Source: Colius striatus (taxonomy: Eukaryota; Chordata; Aves; Coliiformes; Coliidae). Taken from it: a stretch of DNA of 64,000 nucleotides. Within the stretch, counting starts at the first letter, position 1. Each line of letters opens with the position of its first letter. The position numbers and the translations under genes are program-made. Where the stretch lies: assembly GCF_028858725.1 (NCBI RefSeq), contig NC_084767.1, positions 4,019,501 to 4,083,500 of the forward strand, in the 5' to 3' direction. Below the pieces are notes generated by a model. It was not told the origin of the DNA. It worked only from the letters and a program-made list of their open reading frames with translations, and searched no databases. Of this stretch, positions 36,601-45,863 are shown one piece after another.

Positions 36601-39590
36601 TGGTGGGCTGATTTCTTGCTTGCCTTTTCTGTTTGGTTTTTTTTCTGGACTCTTAGCCTTGCATTTTCATTGGTCTCCAAAAGAGCTGTACCATGATTTC
36701 CCGTATTTTCTGTTGAAAATCACCCCCCTGATACTTAGGCTGCAGTTGCAGAGAGATGCTTTGATGCCAGTTTACTCTCAAATGCAGTATCGTTTGCTGT
36801 GGCTTCTATGAGCTGAACGTGGCCTGGAAGCAAGGCCCTTTGGGCATTCCTGAGGCTGGAATCAAACAGAGCTGGTGACAGGTCTTGGCAAGGCCAAGAC
36901 CACTGGCTGTGCCCAGGGTTAAGGGCAGCATCCTGCTGCCTCGGGAAGCAGGGCTGTGTCCTGCACAGCAGCACTTCTCTCAGACTTTGTTAGTAGGCTC
37001 TAAATTAGGTACTTGGTCCTAATTAACCCTCCCCTCATCCTTTAGAGTGGAGAAAAACGATGAAAGCTCTGTCTAAAGAGAAGTTATCCTTGATTTACAA
37101 ATAGGCTAAAGCAGGAATGCTCAGAGGCAGCTGCTTATTTCTGGAGAGCTTAAATGGGGGGTTCCCAGTTTGAGAAGAGACGGATCATTCAGCTGAACAC
37201 CTATAATTTGCACGATCTCATTAGAGCTTCCTACGCTTCAGCATCTCACCGAGTCGAAGCTTAGCTTTCCTATGCAGGACTCCCCAAATAGAAGCCAGCC
37301 AGCCTCCTCCCCTCCCCTAAATTTAGAGGCCATCTCTGAAGCTTTTGAAGTAAGGAACTTGTTCAAGATCAATAGGCAAGTGTGGCAGAGCTGGAAATAA
37401 AGTCACATCTGCTGACTTGCAGCCTTGTGCTCAGTTCAGGTACCACGGGCAGGCCAGCTGCACTGCAGAAAGTAAAACAGGGAAGGAGAAATGGGCCAGT
37501 ATTAATCCGCAGGGCTCTGGCAGACTCTGAATACCTGAAATATTTGGCAGCTGAACCACTTTTTAGTCATACCAGCAACTTTTTCCTTACAAAGATTTTT
37601 GTAAAGGTTATGCCCCATTTCAACAACTGATAGTTCTCTGCTCTCTCGTTTCTTCTTTCTGCCGGATCACTTTGAATGCGATGTGCTCAGTCCTCTCTCA
37701 TCTTCTATTTCATGTTTAAAACAAAACCTAAGAGCAGAGAAGCCAGTGGCAGCTCTCAGACTTGTTCTCTGACTGTTTTATTCTGTTTTCTCCCGATGAG
37801 TGTTGTGGAAGGCGATGAGGGCGGCGAAGTCTCCTCCTGAGTCAGCTGCAGTGAGGTGGGGCTCAGGCCAATTTGTGACGGTGAAGTGGTGACAGGCCCT
37901 GGCAGATCGGTCACTGCTGCATTCCAAAGGGCTTTTTTATTTTTAATGGCAGAAACAATCCAAATGTGGGATGTATTTTGAGATTGGGGAATAGGTGGCT
38001 CTCCAAGATTAGTCATTCAAAATGAGCTTAAGCAGTGGGGCAAAGTAAAATCAGAGTAGTGTCAGACACTGATCATAATCTGTTGGTTTGCCTCGTCTCT
38101 TCTGACTTAGTTCATGGGAGGAGGTTTAGACTGTCCAAAGCCACCACAGCTAGTGGACAGTGTGCCCAGAAGGTGCACCCCCACCACCCCATACAACCAC
38201 GACTGCTGACTCCAGGCAGTTCTCCACTTGAAAGTGTGGGTGGTTCCTAACGTGGAAGGCTTTTAAGCACGCCCTTCTGGACCTCCCCCCCGCCGCTTGC
38301 AGCTGAGCTGTTGTGTCAATAGACAACATCAATATTGACCCACAAAGCTTGTGACCACAACTATTTTCAAATTGCTGCACTCGATGACCCGTGGCTGAGG
38401 AAGCCAAAGCAGCTGCACTCAGGGTGCATTGTGCTGTAGGGGCACAGAGGGATGGGTGAGAAGCAGAAAAAGTGTTGTGCCACAGCTTGTTTGGAGTCCT
38501 TGTTTGTCTGGGAAAAGGTACATAGTGAAAGCTGTAAGGAAATGAAGAAAATAAACTTGGTGTGAGGAGAAACAGGGCAAACAAAGTAGATTCACACGTG
38601 TCTGAGCTCTCTGCAGTGTGCTCCTGAGTCTAGATAGGTTCTTGCTTGTCATGGGGAGAGCAACACACAGTGAAAAGGCGATGAGAAAAGCCAGAGAGCC
38701 TCTAGCTGAGTGTCTGATCTTTGCAGAGGTGAGGAAATGCAGAGTAGTGATTGGTGTATGCTCTGTGCCACCTGGAAATAGCAAGCTGTTTGATGAAGTT
38801 GATGGCACTCAGCATGAACAGGTTTCTTTCCTCGTGTGTCCTGACTTAAGGTGAAGGGGTGTGGAAAGAGATAGAGGTATGAGGTGTGAGACAGCAGTTC
38901 TTCCATTTGAGAGCTCCATTTGTCCAGTGTGTAGAGCTCATATTCCTCTCATGGTCATTTCAGTTCTCCCAGATAGTCTCTGGCACAATCGGGCAGGTCC
39001 AGTGTTTAAGTGAAGCTCTGTTTGACAGGATGCCATTGTGTGTCTTTCTTAACACAATATGGCCAAATAGAATGTAATACATGGCATGGTGCTGTATGCC
39101 AGGGAGGGTAAGGCAGAGAGGCCATCACACTTGTTCACCCATAGATAACGCTTCAGCAGTTTTTAACTATCCTCTCCCTGTCTCCTTCACCCCTAGGCCA
39201 TATGTTGACCTGGTGAATATCCTGCTCACTTGCGGCGAGGAGGTGAAAAAGGCAATAACAAGAAGCGTTCAGGCCCAGTGTGAACAGAACTGGGGAAGCC
39301 TCTGCTCCATCCTGAGCTTCTGCACCTCGGCTGTGCACGGTGAAGCTCTCCTGGGCCCCGAGAAGAAGGCGGGTGAAGGCAGCAAGGCCGCTGCAGGCCG
39401 CGGGGACGTGCTGGCCCACTCCGACCCCGACCACAGGGAGAGCTCGCGAGCGTCCAAGGCAGAAAGAGGTACTAAGGGCCAGCTGAGTGCCCACGGCCGG
39501 GGCAAAGCTGGAGGCCACGGTCCCAAAGGGGCACATGGGATCATGGACCGGGCAGATGAACTGTCCGACTTCTCTGACATCCGGAGGTGA
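30542..39590 (+). CDS. STC2: Stanniocalcin-2, four-exon coding region (join 30542-30698, 32877-33019, 35465-35676, 39197-39590)
   Basis: The joined exons encode 301 residues against 302 in human STC2, and the protein matches the family almost without gaps through residue 215. Stanniocalcin-2 is a secreted, disulfide-linked homodimeric glycoprotein. It inhibits the pappalysin PAPP-A and so limits IGF release from IGFBPs; it is also induced by ER stress and hypoxia (family knowledge). Seen in the sequence: a signal peptide in residues 1 to about 24 with an alanine-rich end; the stanniocalcin core at about 45-215 with cysteines at 58, 67, 72, 78, 87, 111, 122, 127, 141, 148, 183, 199, 207 and 213; a sequon Asn75-Asn76-Ser77; a divergent basic tail; and the conserved C-terminus SDIRR. 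By alignment recalled from memory, Cys122 matches human Cys120 (PAPP-A bond) and Cys213 matches human Cys211 (dimer). The start ATG has A at -3 and begins MCAE as in human. Exon phases are 1, 0 and 2. No frameshift or premature stop is visible, so the gene looks intact. Confidence 0.98.
30699..32876 (+). other. STC2: STC2 intron 1
   Basis: A 2,178-base intron, phase 1. Its first kilobase is still CpG island and contains a CACGTG E-box/HIF-type core at 30914-30919. The rest is A/T-richer with T runs near 32,090 and 32,150. No coding signal or recognised repeat in it. Confidence 0.95.
32877..33019 (+). CDS. STC2: STC2 coding exon 2 (N-glycosylation sequon, cysteines 58-87)
   Basis: Acceptor ttttag|CT ends at 32876 and donor CAG|gtaaca starts at 33020. 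The exon completes alanine 53 and encodes residues to Gln100 at phase 0. It contains HCLVNAGDVGCGVFECFENN, a block nearly invariant in vertebrate STC2, with the sequon at Asn75. One difference from human is Glu85 where human has Gly in LHGIC. Confidence 0.97.
33020..35464 (+). other. STC2: STC2 intron 2
   Basis: A 2,445-base intron, phase 0. It is unique-looking sequence with an A-run near 34,568 and no recognised repeat or embedded gene. Confidence 0.95.
35465..35676 (+). CDS. STC2: STC2 coding exon 3 (core helices, PAPP-A-linking cysteine)
   Basis: Acceptor ttctcag|GG ends at 35464 and donor GA|gtaagt starts at 35677. Encodes Gly101 to the first two bases of Glu171. It holds cysteines 111, 122, 127, 141 and 148. 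Cys122 (in FSCISRKC) aligns with human Cys120, reported to bond PAPP-A covalently. The reading frame continues past the donor only into a stop directly after GAG, consistent with the splice call. Confidence 0.97.
35677..39196 (+). other. STC2: STC2 intron 3
   Basis: A 3,520-base intron, phase 2. No repeats recognised. A hydrophobic open frame at 36563-36811 has no family match and is treated as chance. Confidence 0.95.
39197..39590 (+). CDS. STC2: STC2 coding exon 4 (end of core and C-terminal tail)
   Basis: Acceptor cccctag|G ends at 39196; TGA stop at 39588-39590. Encodes the last base of Glu171 to Arg301. The first part (YVDLVNILLTCGEEVKKAIT to SILSFCTSA) is strongly conserved, with cysteines 183, 199, 207 and 213. 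After residue about 216 the tail is low in conservation, rich in Gly, Lys, Ser and Ala, then ends LSDFSDIRR where human has QSEYSDIRR. The tail contains Ser-x-Glu or acidic serine contexts of the kind FAM20C phosphorylates in secreted proteins (inference). Confidence 0.97.
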
Positions 39591-39750
39591 AAAGAGGCAC
39601 CAGCTCCCCCGTTCCCTCCATCCTCCCCCTCCCTCCACTGGAAGCCACCTCCGTTGAGTCCCATCTTCCCGTCTATGGACATTCCAAAGCATTTCCCATT
39701 CAGAGGTCAAGCACAGGGCATTGCAAGATATATATGGACCTCAGCAACAG

Positions 39751-39758
39751 TGTATATA
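39751..39758 (+). promoter_or_regulatory. Pumilio-type element TGTATATA in STC2 3' UTR
   Basis: Exact match to UGUANAUA, the PUM1/PUM2 recognition sequence, 161 bases after the stop codon. Pumilio binding usually destabilises the mRNA. Confidence 0.45.
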
Positions 39759-41962
39759 GTAGCAAAGGGAGAGCAGTGGCAATGGGTTATTGATCCAGCA
39801 AACTCGACACTTGCGCAGCCACCAAACGTGGCAAAATGTTTCTGACTAAATTCTTTTCCCCTGTTTTATAGAGTGGACATCAGATGAAATTTAGGATCTT
39901 GTTTGGGGGTTGTTGGGTTGTTTTGGGTGTTTGTTTGGTTGGGATTTTTGTTTTTTTCTTGGTCCCCTTGGCTGGGGAGAAGGTTCCAAGAGGGCTCTGA
40001 CAGATTGCATCTGGCTGCTTGTGGCTTAGCACCTCCGGAGGTTTGGGGCACAGCCTTGCAGCAGATGGCTGAATTCCAGGGGGATATGGTTTCTGCCTGT
40101 GGCTGAGAATGCAAGAGCTCAAGGCTCTCTATGTGACACTCTTTAATGAAATAGCTACCCCAGTCACTGGCACAGGAACCATGGGGTCTGGAGCTCCACC
40201 ACTTTCTCTTACCTAACTTCTGAGCCGTTGGTCCCATCCGGGTGATGCTGCCTAGTTTAAGTGCCCCCTGTTTGTTTTTTAACCACTGCATAACTTGACA
40301 CTTGCTAATCCAGTCACTTTAGCATATAAGGCAAGTAGTCAGCTTCCAGACATGGCAATGTGACTGTTAAGACTTGCATGGTATGGAGTACCTCCAAGAG
40401 TATGCTCGCGCACCTCTAAAACCCCTGTGCATATTCTCTGCTGGCACCTGCCCACTCAGTGATACAGGTCCTCTTCCTCTAGGGGCAGACCAAGGTTAAA
40501 GGATGGGTGTAGGCTCAGACAGCGAAGGACCCCATACATTTAGCTCTTCTGCAGGGCTGTGTTGAAGGCCCATCAGAGATCTGTCTCTCCTTAGCAGGAG
40601 CATGGTGCAGTCTGCTGGGATGTTGAGCCCCACCCTAACCTGCCTATCAGCTGTGGTTTATCCAAATGCCAAAGATAAGGAGAGGGGGTTGACTTGCATT
40701 TTGTTTTGAACTGTCACGCAGATAGTGACCACCAATCTCTGCAGAATGAGTTACTAAAGATGAAGAGTGTCAAGAGCTTATTGTCTCAAAGCGGGTTTTC
40801 AGTGTGAATGAGGTGTTTGGGCACATCTCTCCTACCCCCTATGCAATTGCAATGCTCAGGTTGCAGCTCTGCAATCCTATATCCCCAGACATTGTGCTGG
40901 AAATGGAGGTTACAGCATCCACAGGGGACAAAAGGGTGAGCTCTTGGTGAGTTTTCTTAGACAGGAAAAAAAAAGCAAGCAAGTTTTCTTAGAAAGTGGG
41001 AATCACACCAGGGATTGGAGCCTTCTCATTTAGAAAGTTTGGGAGGAAAGCTGTGGGGGCCGGAAGGCAGTTCAGTAGAGACAGAACGTACCCGGTGAAC
41101 TAACGTACGTCTTGTCGCATGGTGGGAAGGAGCTGCATAAACAGTAGAGGGTGTTGGAATTTGGCTACAAGCTCCAACTCAGTTTCTGCTAAGTGAACGC
41201 AGCTCCTAATAGCTGTATGCAGGGTTTAATGCATGTACCCACCTGCAGAATTTTAGAGGCATTGCTTTTAATAGAAGCCATGTAGGAAGCGAGAGAGGAC
41301 CGTTAAGTTGAAAAGGTGTGTCTCTATGTGAGCACCAGGCCTTTGCTTAAGGACATGACCTTGATCCTGCCTGGTTTTAGCTGAGTGCTGTGACTATATG
41401 TTTTAATTGGGAAGAAGTGGGGCCAGGCCTGCTTCTGACAGCAGCCAGCTCCTCTGCTCCCAAACCTACGTGGCTGCTGGTTTCTAGTGTGCCTCCATGG
41501 GTTTCCCCGTGAGCATCCTCTCCCCCCTTGGTGACATACAGTCACCATGAAGAACAAGCTCAAACCAAAAAGGAAAAAAAAAAGACAATCCAAGCATTTT
41601 AGTAAAACCAAAACAAACACAAAACAGAAGCAACAACTCGCTGCCAAGGTAATGTTCTTGCATTGAACTAAAACAAGATCCCTCACTCGTTAGAGGTCTG
41701 ATTCGTCAATGGGAACCAAACAGACAGATCTACATCCTCGAATGTCTCCAGTCAACGTACCACCTCAGCATGCATACAGTTTTGTTTGTATTCATTTGTT
41801 CTGGGGGGGGGAAATTGTATATTCCCCTTGTTTAGTGGATGAAAATTTGGGGGGGAGGGTAAGCTGTGGGTGGGAGGGAATTTTTGTATAAGGCATAACT
41901 TTTTTTTCCTCTGTGTGTGAAGATTTTATGTGTTCATCTACTGATTCCACATATGCTATTAT

Positions 41963-41970
41963 TGTAAATA
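41963..41970 (+). promoter_or_regulatory. Pumilio-type element TGTAAATA in STC2 3' UTR
   Basis: Exact match to UGUANAUA in the A/T-rich distal part of the 3' UTR, followed at once by an ATTTA pentamer. Confidence 0.45.
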
Positions 41971-42063
41971 TTTAACATTTCTATTTATTATAGTGTCTCC
42001 ATTTAAAAAAGAAAAAAGAACACTGCTGGCTATGATAATTTAAACATATGTCATGACCTGTGT

Positions 42064-42071
42064 TGTATATA
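42064..42071 (+). promoter_or_regulatory. Pumilio-type element TGTATATA in STC2 3' UTR
   Basis: Third exact UGUANAUA match, about 100 bases after the second and about 90 bases before the AU-rich element. Confidence 0.45.
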
Positions 42072-42162
42072 TTCATGCCACTAGTATGGGGGGGTTTTTT
42101 ATGTTTAAATCTACGTAAATATAGTTTTATACAGTTCCATAATGTTATTGACAGCTTAAATC

Positions 42163-42173
42163 ATTTATTTATT
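42163..42173 (+). promoter_or_regulatory. AU-rich element in STC2 3' UTR
   Basis: ATTTATTTATT contains two overlapping AUUUA pentamers and the nonamer UUAUUUAUU recognised by TTP/ZFP36-type decay factors and HuR. A further TATTTATTA lies at 41983-41990. Together these suggest a regulated, short-lived mRNA (inference). Confidence 0.5.
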
Positions 42174-42437
42174 GTTAAACCTTCTTTCATATCTAACAAA
42201 TAGGGTGCGTTTTACCTGAGATTATTTTATTGTGACATCTACATAGCCTTAATTCTTTATAAAAAAGGTCCATTTAGATACTGTATGATGCTTTAATTAC
42301 CATTCCTTATGAACGTGCTGTTCATGAAGGAGGCTTAGCTTAAAAGCCCAAGGTATGAATGTTTCCCTTTATGCTTTGCATCTGGAATGAGCCTTGTTCT
42401 GGAATGAAAATACTGGGAGAAGCAAAATGCCTACTGG

Positions 42438-42443
42438 AATAAA
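42438..42443 (+). terminator. STC2: Possible proximal STC2 polyadenylation signal AATAAA
   Basis: Canonical hexamer 233 bases before the main signal. The downstream region lacks a strong G/T-rich element, so this would be a minor alternative site at most. Confidence 0.35.
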
Positions 42444-42670
42444 GATAGCAGTAAACCCTGGAAAGTGCTGTCCCTAACTTAAAGTACTGAACTAAAATGA
42501 GAAGAGGAAAAGAGATACAAACTGTCCTTAATTCCAAGTCTCTGGGAGAAAAACGTACTAGTTTTATCTCATGTAGAATTTGCAGCCAAATAAGCTTGTA
42601 AAAAAAGAAAATGCATATGGCTTTAGACAAAGCTCTGTACCTTTCACACTATTATTTTTCCTTAAACACT

Positions 42671-42676
42671 AATAAA
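42671..42676 (+). terminator. STC2: Main STC2 polyadenylation signal AATAAA
   Basis: A canonical hexamer is followed about 20-40 bases later by a G/T-rich stretch (GGCTGGGTTTTGTTT) suited to CstF binding, so cleavage is expected near 42,690-42,700. Confidence 0.75.
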
Positions 42677-42699
42677 TGTTTTGAATAAGTCCGTGGCTG

Positions 42700-44549
42700 G
42701 GTTTTGTTTAGCTGGAATTTCAGCTGCTGCGATAAGGGGCAAGAAAAGCCCTCTGAAGCTGGGCCAGCAGCTTCAGCCGAGGAGGGCAGAGGTGATCTGT
42801 CTGCTCGTCCCCTCAGAGCCCATTCCCTGTGCCAAGCAGAAGGGCCCTGGCTGGGGCAGACGGGCACAGAGCCAGCCCTTCCTCTCTGGATGTTGGGGAG
42901 AGCCAGTGCAGGGGCAGAGACCTCACCGGAGTGTCATTCCCCTGGGGGAGGGAGACCTTGTTGGCTGCTTAGCTGGGACTTGGCAGCTCAGCTTCAGGGC
43001 AGAAGGGTGGATGCAGAACAAAGGAGAGAGAATGAAAAACACGAGGAGCAGAAGCTCGTGCCCTTCTCTGGCTCAGACAAAGCCCCTGCTTGCTTCAGGA
43101 GGTTGCTGCCTTAGCAGGAGCCATGGATTGGGTTCACTGCAGCATGTTGGAGCCACTTCATCTGCTTTAGATTAGTCTATGTTCAGGTTAGGAACGGATG
43201 AGGATGCAGGTGCTCATGTGTTTCTTCTCACTGCCCTTGGATTACAAAATCCCTTTGGGAGGTGGGCATGCTGAGCTCAGCAAGGTTAGCTATTGGTGCA
43301 GCTCAGCATCCCATAAGGGCCAGGAAAGGGATCTTGGCTGATCACAGACCCTGCCTGCAGGCAAGGTGTCATCAGACCCCAGCACAGGACCAAAGCCCTA
43401 AACACGGGATTTCAGCCAGACCTGTTAAATCTAAAATATCAGTGCTTTCTAAAAGCCATAATAGCTGATCAAGACTTGTCCTGCATGTATAAAAGACCCA
43501 GTCGGTTCGTGTAAATAGCAAGAGTTACTCCTTCAAGATTTTACCTTAAAACGAGAGGACATCAGCTATTAATAACTGATCAATAAGTGCCAGCCAATGG
43601 CTCCATGCAGAGATGTTACAGGCACGTAGAGTAGCTGTAATTGTCTCTGGAATCACTCTGCCACCATCCCAGCAATGGCCAGATATCAAAATCTTAAATG
43701 GTTAACTGGAGTTTCAGCAAAGGAGAAGAGCAAAATCCCCAGATTTCCAAAAAGCAAGCTGCAGAAGCAGCACTTTGTGTTGTCTCCAAAGGCATTTTCA
43801 TACAGTGTCGGGGTGTAGGCAGCAAGGGGATGGGGGAATTATGAGAAAGCACCTCAGAACATAAAGCACAGGGTTTTTTTTAAGGCTGCTTGCATGAAAA
43901 AGCACATTTTTAACACTCCTTCTGTGGAGTTTAAAAATAACTAGTCCAGTTGAAGCCTTTGGATGAGATGGGCTTCTCAAGCCTAAATGTGATTCGCAGC
44001 GATCTAGGACCTGTAGCACTTCTTTGCCTTCGGGTGCAGCAGCTCTTTATAACCCCACCATGGATTGCCATCAAACACCAATGGGAAGGTGCATCATGCC
44101 AGCAAAGATGGGACAGTTTGGTGGGATGTAATCTCAGACCAGCCTGCAGTCAGGCTACAGCCGAGGAATAGCTTATGCTGGTGGGGGACCACTCGTTGCC
44201 ATTAAAGATCCCTCCAGTTTTTGCCAGAGCTGGTAAGCACCGTGGCTGTGATGCAGAACTGCATTCTGCCCTCTACCATCCTCCTTGCAATTTCAGATGG
44301 AAAAGTTATTTTTCATCTCCTGGTGCATCAAGTGGTGAGGCTGCATTCTGCTCCAAAAAGTGGCAAGACGTTAGTGATGGAGAAGTGACCCTTACCTTCC
44401 CTTAGGGCATCACGTCTCATGAAACAGCACAGTGAGTAACAGAGTGCTGACGTTAAAAAATACAGCAGCACAGAGAGAAAAAGAAGCCCTGAACCATACT
44501 GCAGAGCAGGGATTCTGCATTGCACAACCCTGAGAAGTGTCTAACTTAA
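42700..44549. other. Non-coding just downstream of STC2
   Basis: The first 500 bases (42,700-43,180) are GC-richer with open frames on the plus strand in two registers at once, a sign of composition rather than coding. No repeats. Confidence 0.65.
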
Positions 44550-44900
44550 AATGGGTTTAATACCAGCATACAACTCTGCTTCAAGGATTGAGTGATCTTA
44601 GTTCAATTTGATCCGAGTCGCTTTACAAGCGAGATAAGGAAAACCAAGTCAAGGCAATTCAAACTGCAAGTGGCACGTCCATACACGGGTCTCATCCAAT
44701 TGAACAAGTCCCACCAAGATTCGTACAATGTGGTCCATTTGGATTTATTCCCCTCCAGGCTCCCTGTCTAGCCTCCCAAAAGAACAAAATTAACTCCAGA
44801 TACTGGCTTGCTCAGGCATACCAAAACATTTACAAATGTATATGGCAATTTACATATGTCAGCCCACGTAGGGAGCTGAGTCAAACCTACTGCCAGTGCT
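44550..44900. promoter_or_regulatory. Candidate conserved non-coding block downstream of STC2
   Basis: Retains CpGs in GATCCGAGTCGC, ACAAGCGAGATAAGG and ATTCGTAC; the last-but-one contains a GATA-factor site AGATAAG at 44632-44638. No coding potential. It lies 2 kb past the STC2 3' end on the side where NKX2-5 is expected. Confidence 0.22.
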
Positions 44901-45543
44901 TCTGTGTTCATATTTGCTGGTTCCTAAGTGCTGCCCTTCGCTCTCCCCCCTGCCTGGAGCCCACGCCTGGAGCTGCCAGGAGAGCAGAGGCAGCTCCTGA
45001 GCATCTCTCTGCTGTGTCACGCCTGATGGATTCATCTCAGCGATCTTCCCAGGTGAGGGAATAGTTAAAAGTTTGCTGGGAAGCCTCTCAGCAGTGCATT
45101 TTTAAAGCTATTTCCTGACACCTCACCAGAAACACAAATCCCACTCAGTTTTCGCTGCTAGTTCTGTTCGTGTTTCCATGCTCTCCACGCAGACTCTCGC
45201 AGGAAAGGCTTCTCTCACACCTGCTAAAGGCAGAAATTGCTGCAGCCTTCCCCAGCGACAAACAGCAGATCTCGAGCCTTGAGCAACACCGGGCAGCCTG
45301 CATCACCCAGACCCACCACAGCCAGCTGCCCAGCAGCCAACCCTAACTGACCCATGGGGAGGGGATGCCAGGGGCTGCAGCTGGACCTCCCCAGAGCCAA
45401 GAGCTCCACCGATGCCTTGCAAAGTGCCTCCCAGCTCTGTTCCTTCGGTCGCAGCACTGACAGGTCCTGGCAGAGGGCTGGAGCTAAGCATAACCGTATC
45501 ATTAGTGAAATCCTATCCATTTTTGTTGCTGTACATTTTCTTT

Positions 45544-45557
45544 GGGGGGGGGGGGGG
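45544..45557 (+). repeat. Poly-G run of 14
   Basis: Fourteen uninterrupted G in ordinary intergenic sequence downstream of STC2. Its exact length should be treated as uncertain. Confidence 0.9.
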
Positions 45558-45853
45558 CAATGCATCCCAGCCAGTGGACCGTTTCATTTTTGAAATCAAA
45601 ACCTCATGTGTTTCTTGATGGGGAATGTGAAATGGGGACTTGAGGGTTTAAAGAGATGACAAATTATGGGAAGCTGCAGGGGCTGAGAATTCCTATCTCC
45701 GAGGATGCCGACTGTTATAGCCTTGACCTTTCCTGCAAATACCATCCTCCCTTATAAAAATGTGGCTTGGAGTTTATTTAGAAATTCTTTTAAAATAAGG
45801 AGCTGTCTTTGGAGAGGCTGCTGTGAGGTTCTCCACGGAGATGGGGGGTACAG

Positions 45854-45863
45854 CTATTTTTAG
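45854..45863 (+). promoter_or_regulatory. MEF2 consensus site
   Basis: CTATTTTTAG matches YTAWWWWTAR exactly. Surrounding sequence (45,730-45,900) has further A/T-rich cores but no clear SRF site. Function is unproven. Confidence 0.25.

Larger units (their letters stand above)
39591..42695 (+). other. STC2: STC2 3' untranslated region
   Basis: About 3.1 kb from the stop codon to the inferred cleavage site. The distal part (about 41,880-42,320) is A/T-rich and carries many short motifs bound by RNA-binding proteins, whereas the proximal part is ordinary composition. A long 3' UTR is typical of STC2 transcripts in other vertebrates. The 3' end is inferred from the poly(A) signal and is not directly demonstrated. 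Confidence 0.75.

Noticed and set aside
36563..36811. Hydrophobic open frame resembling a membrane segment in STC2 intron 3
   Set aside because: It arises from T-rich intronic sequence; no start context, splice structure or family match.
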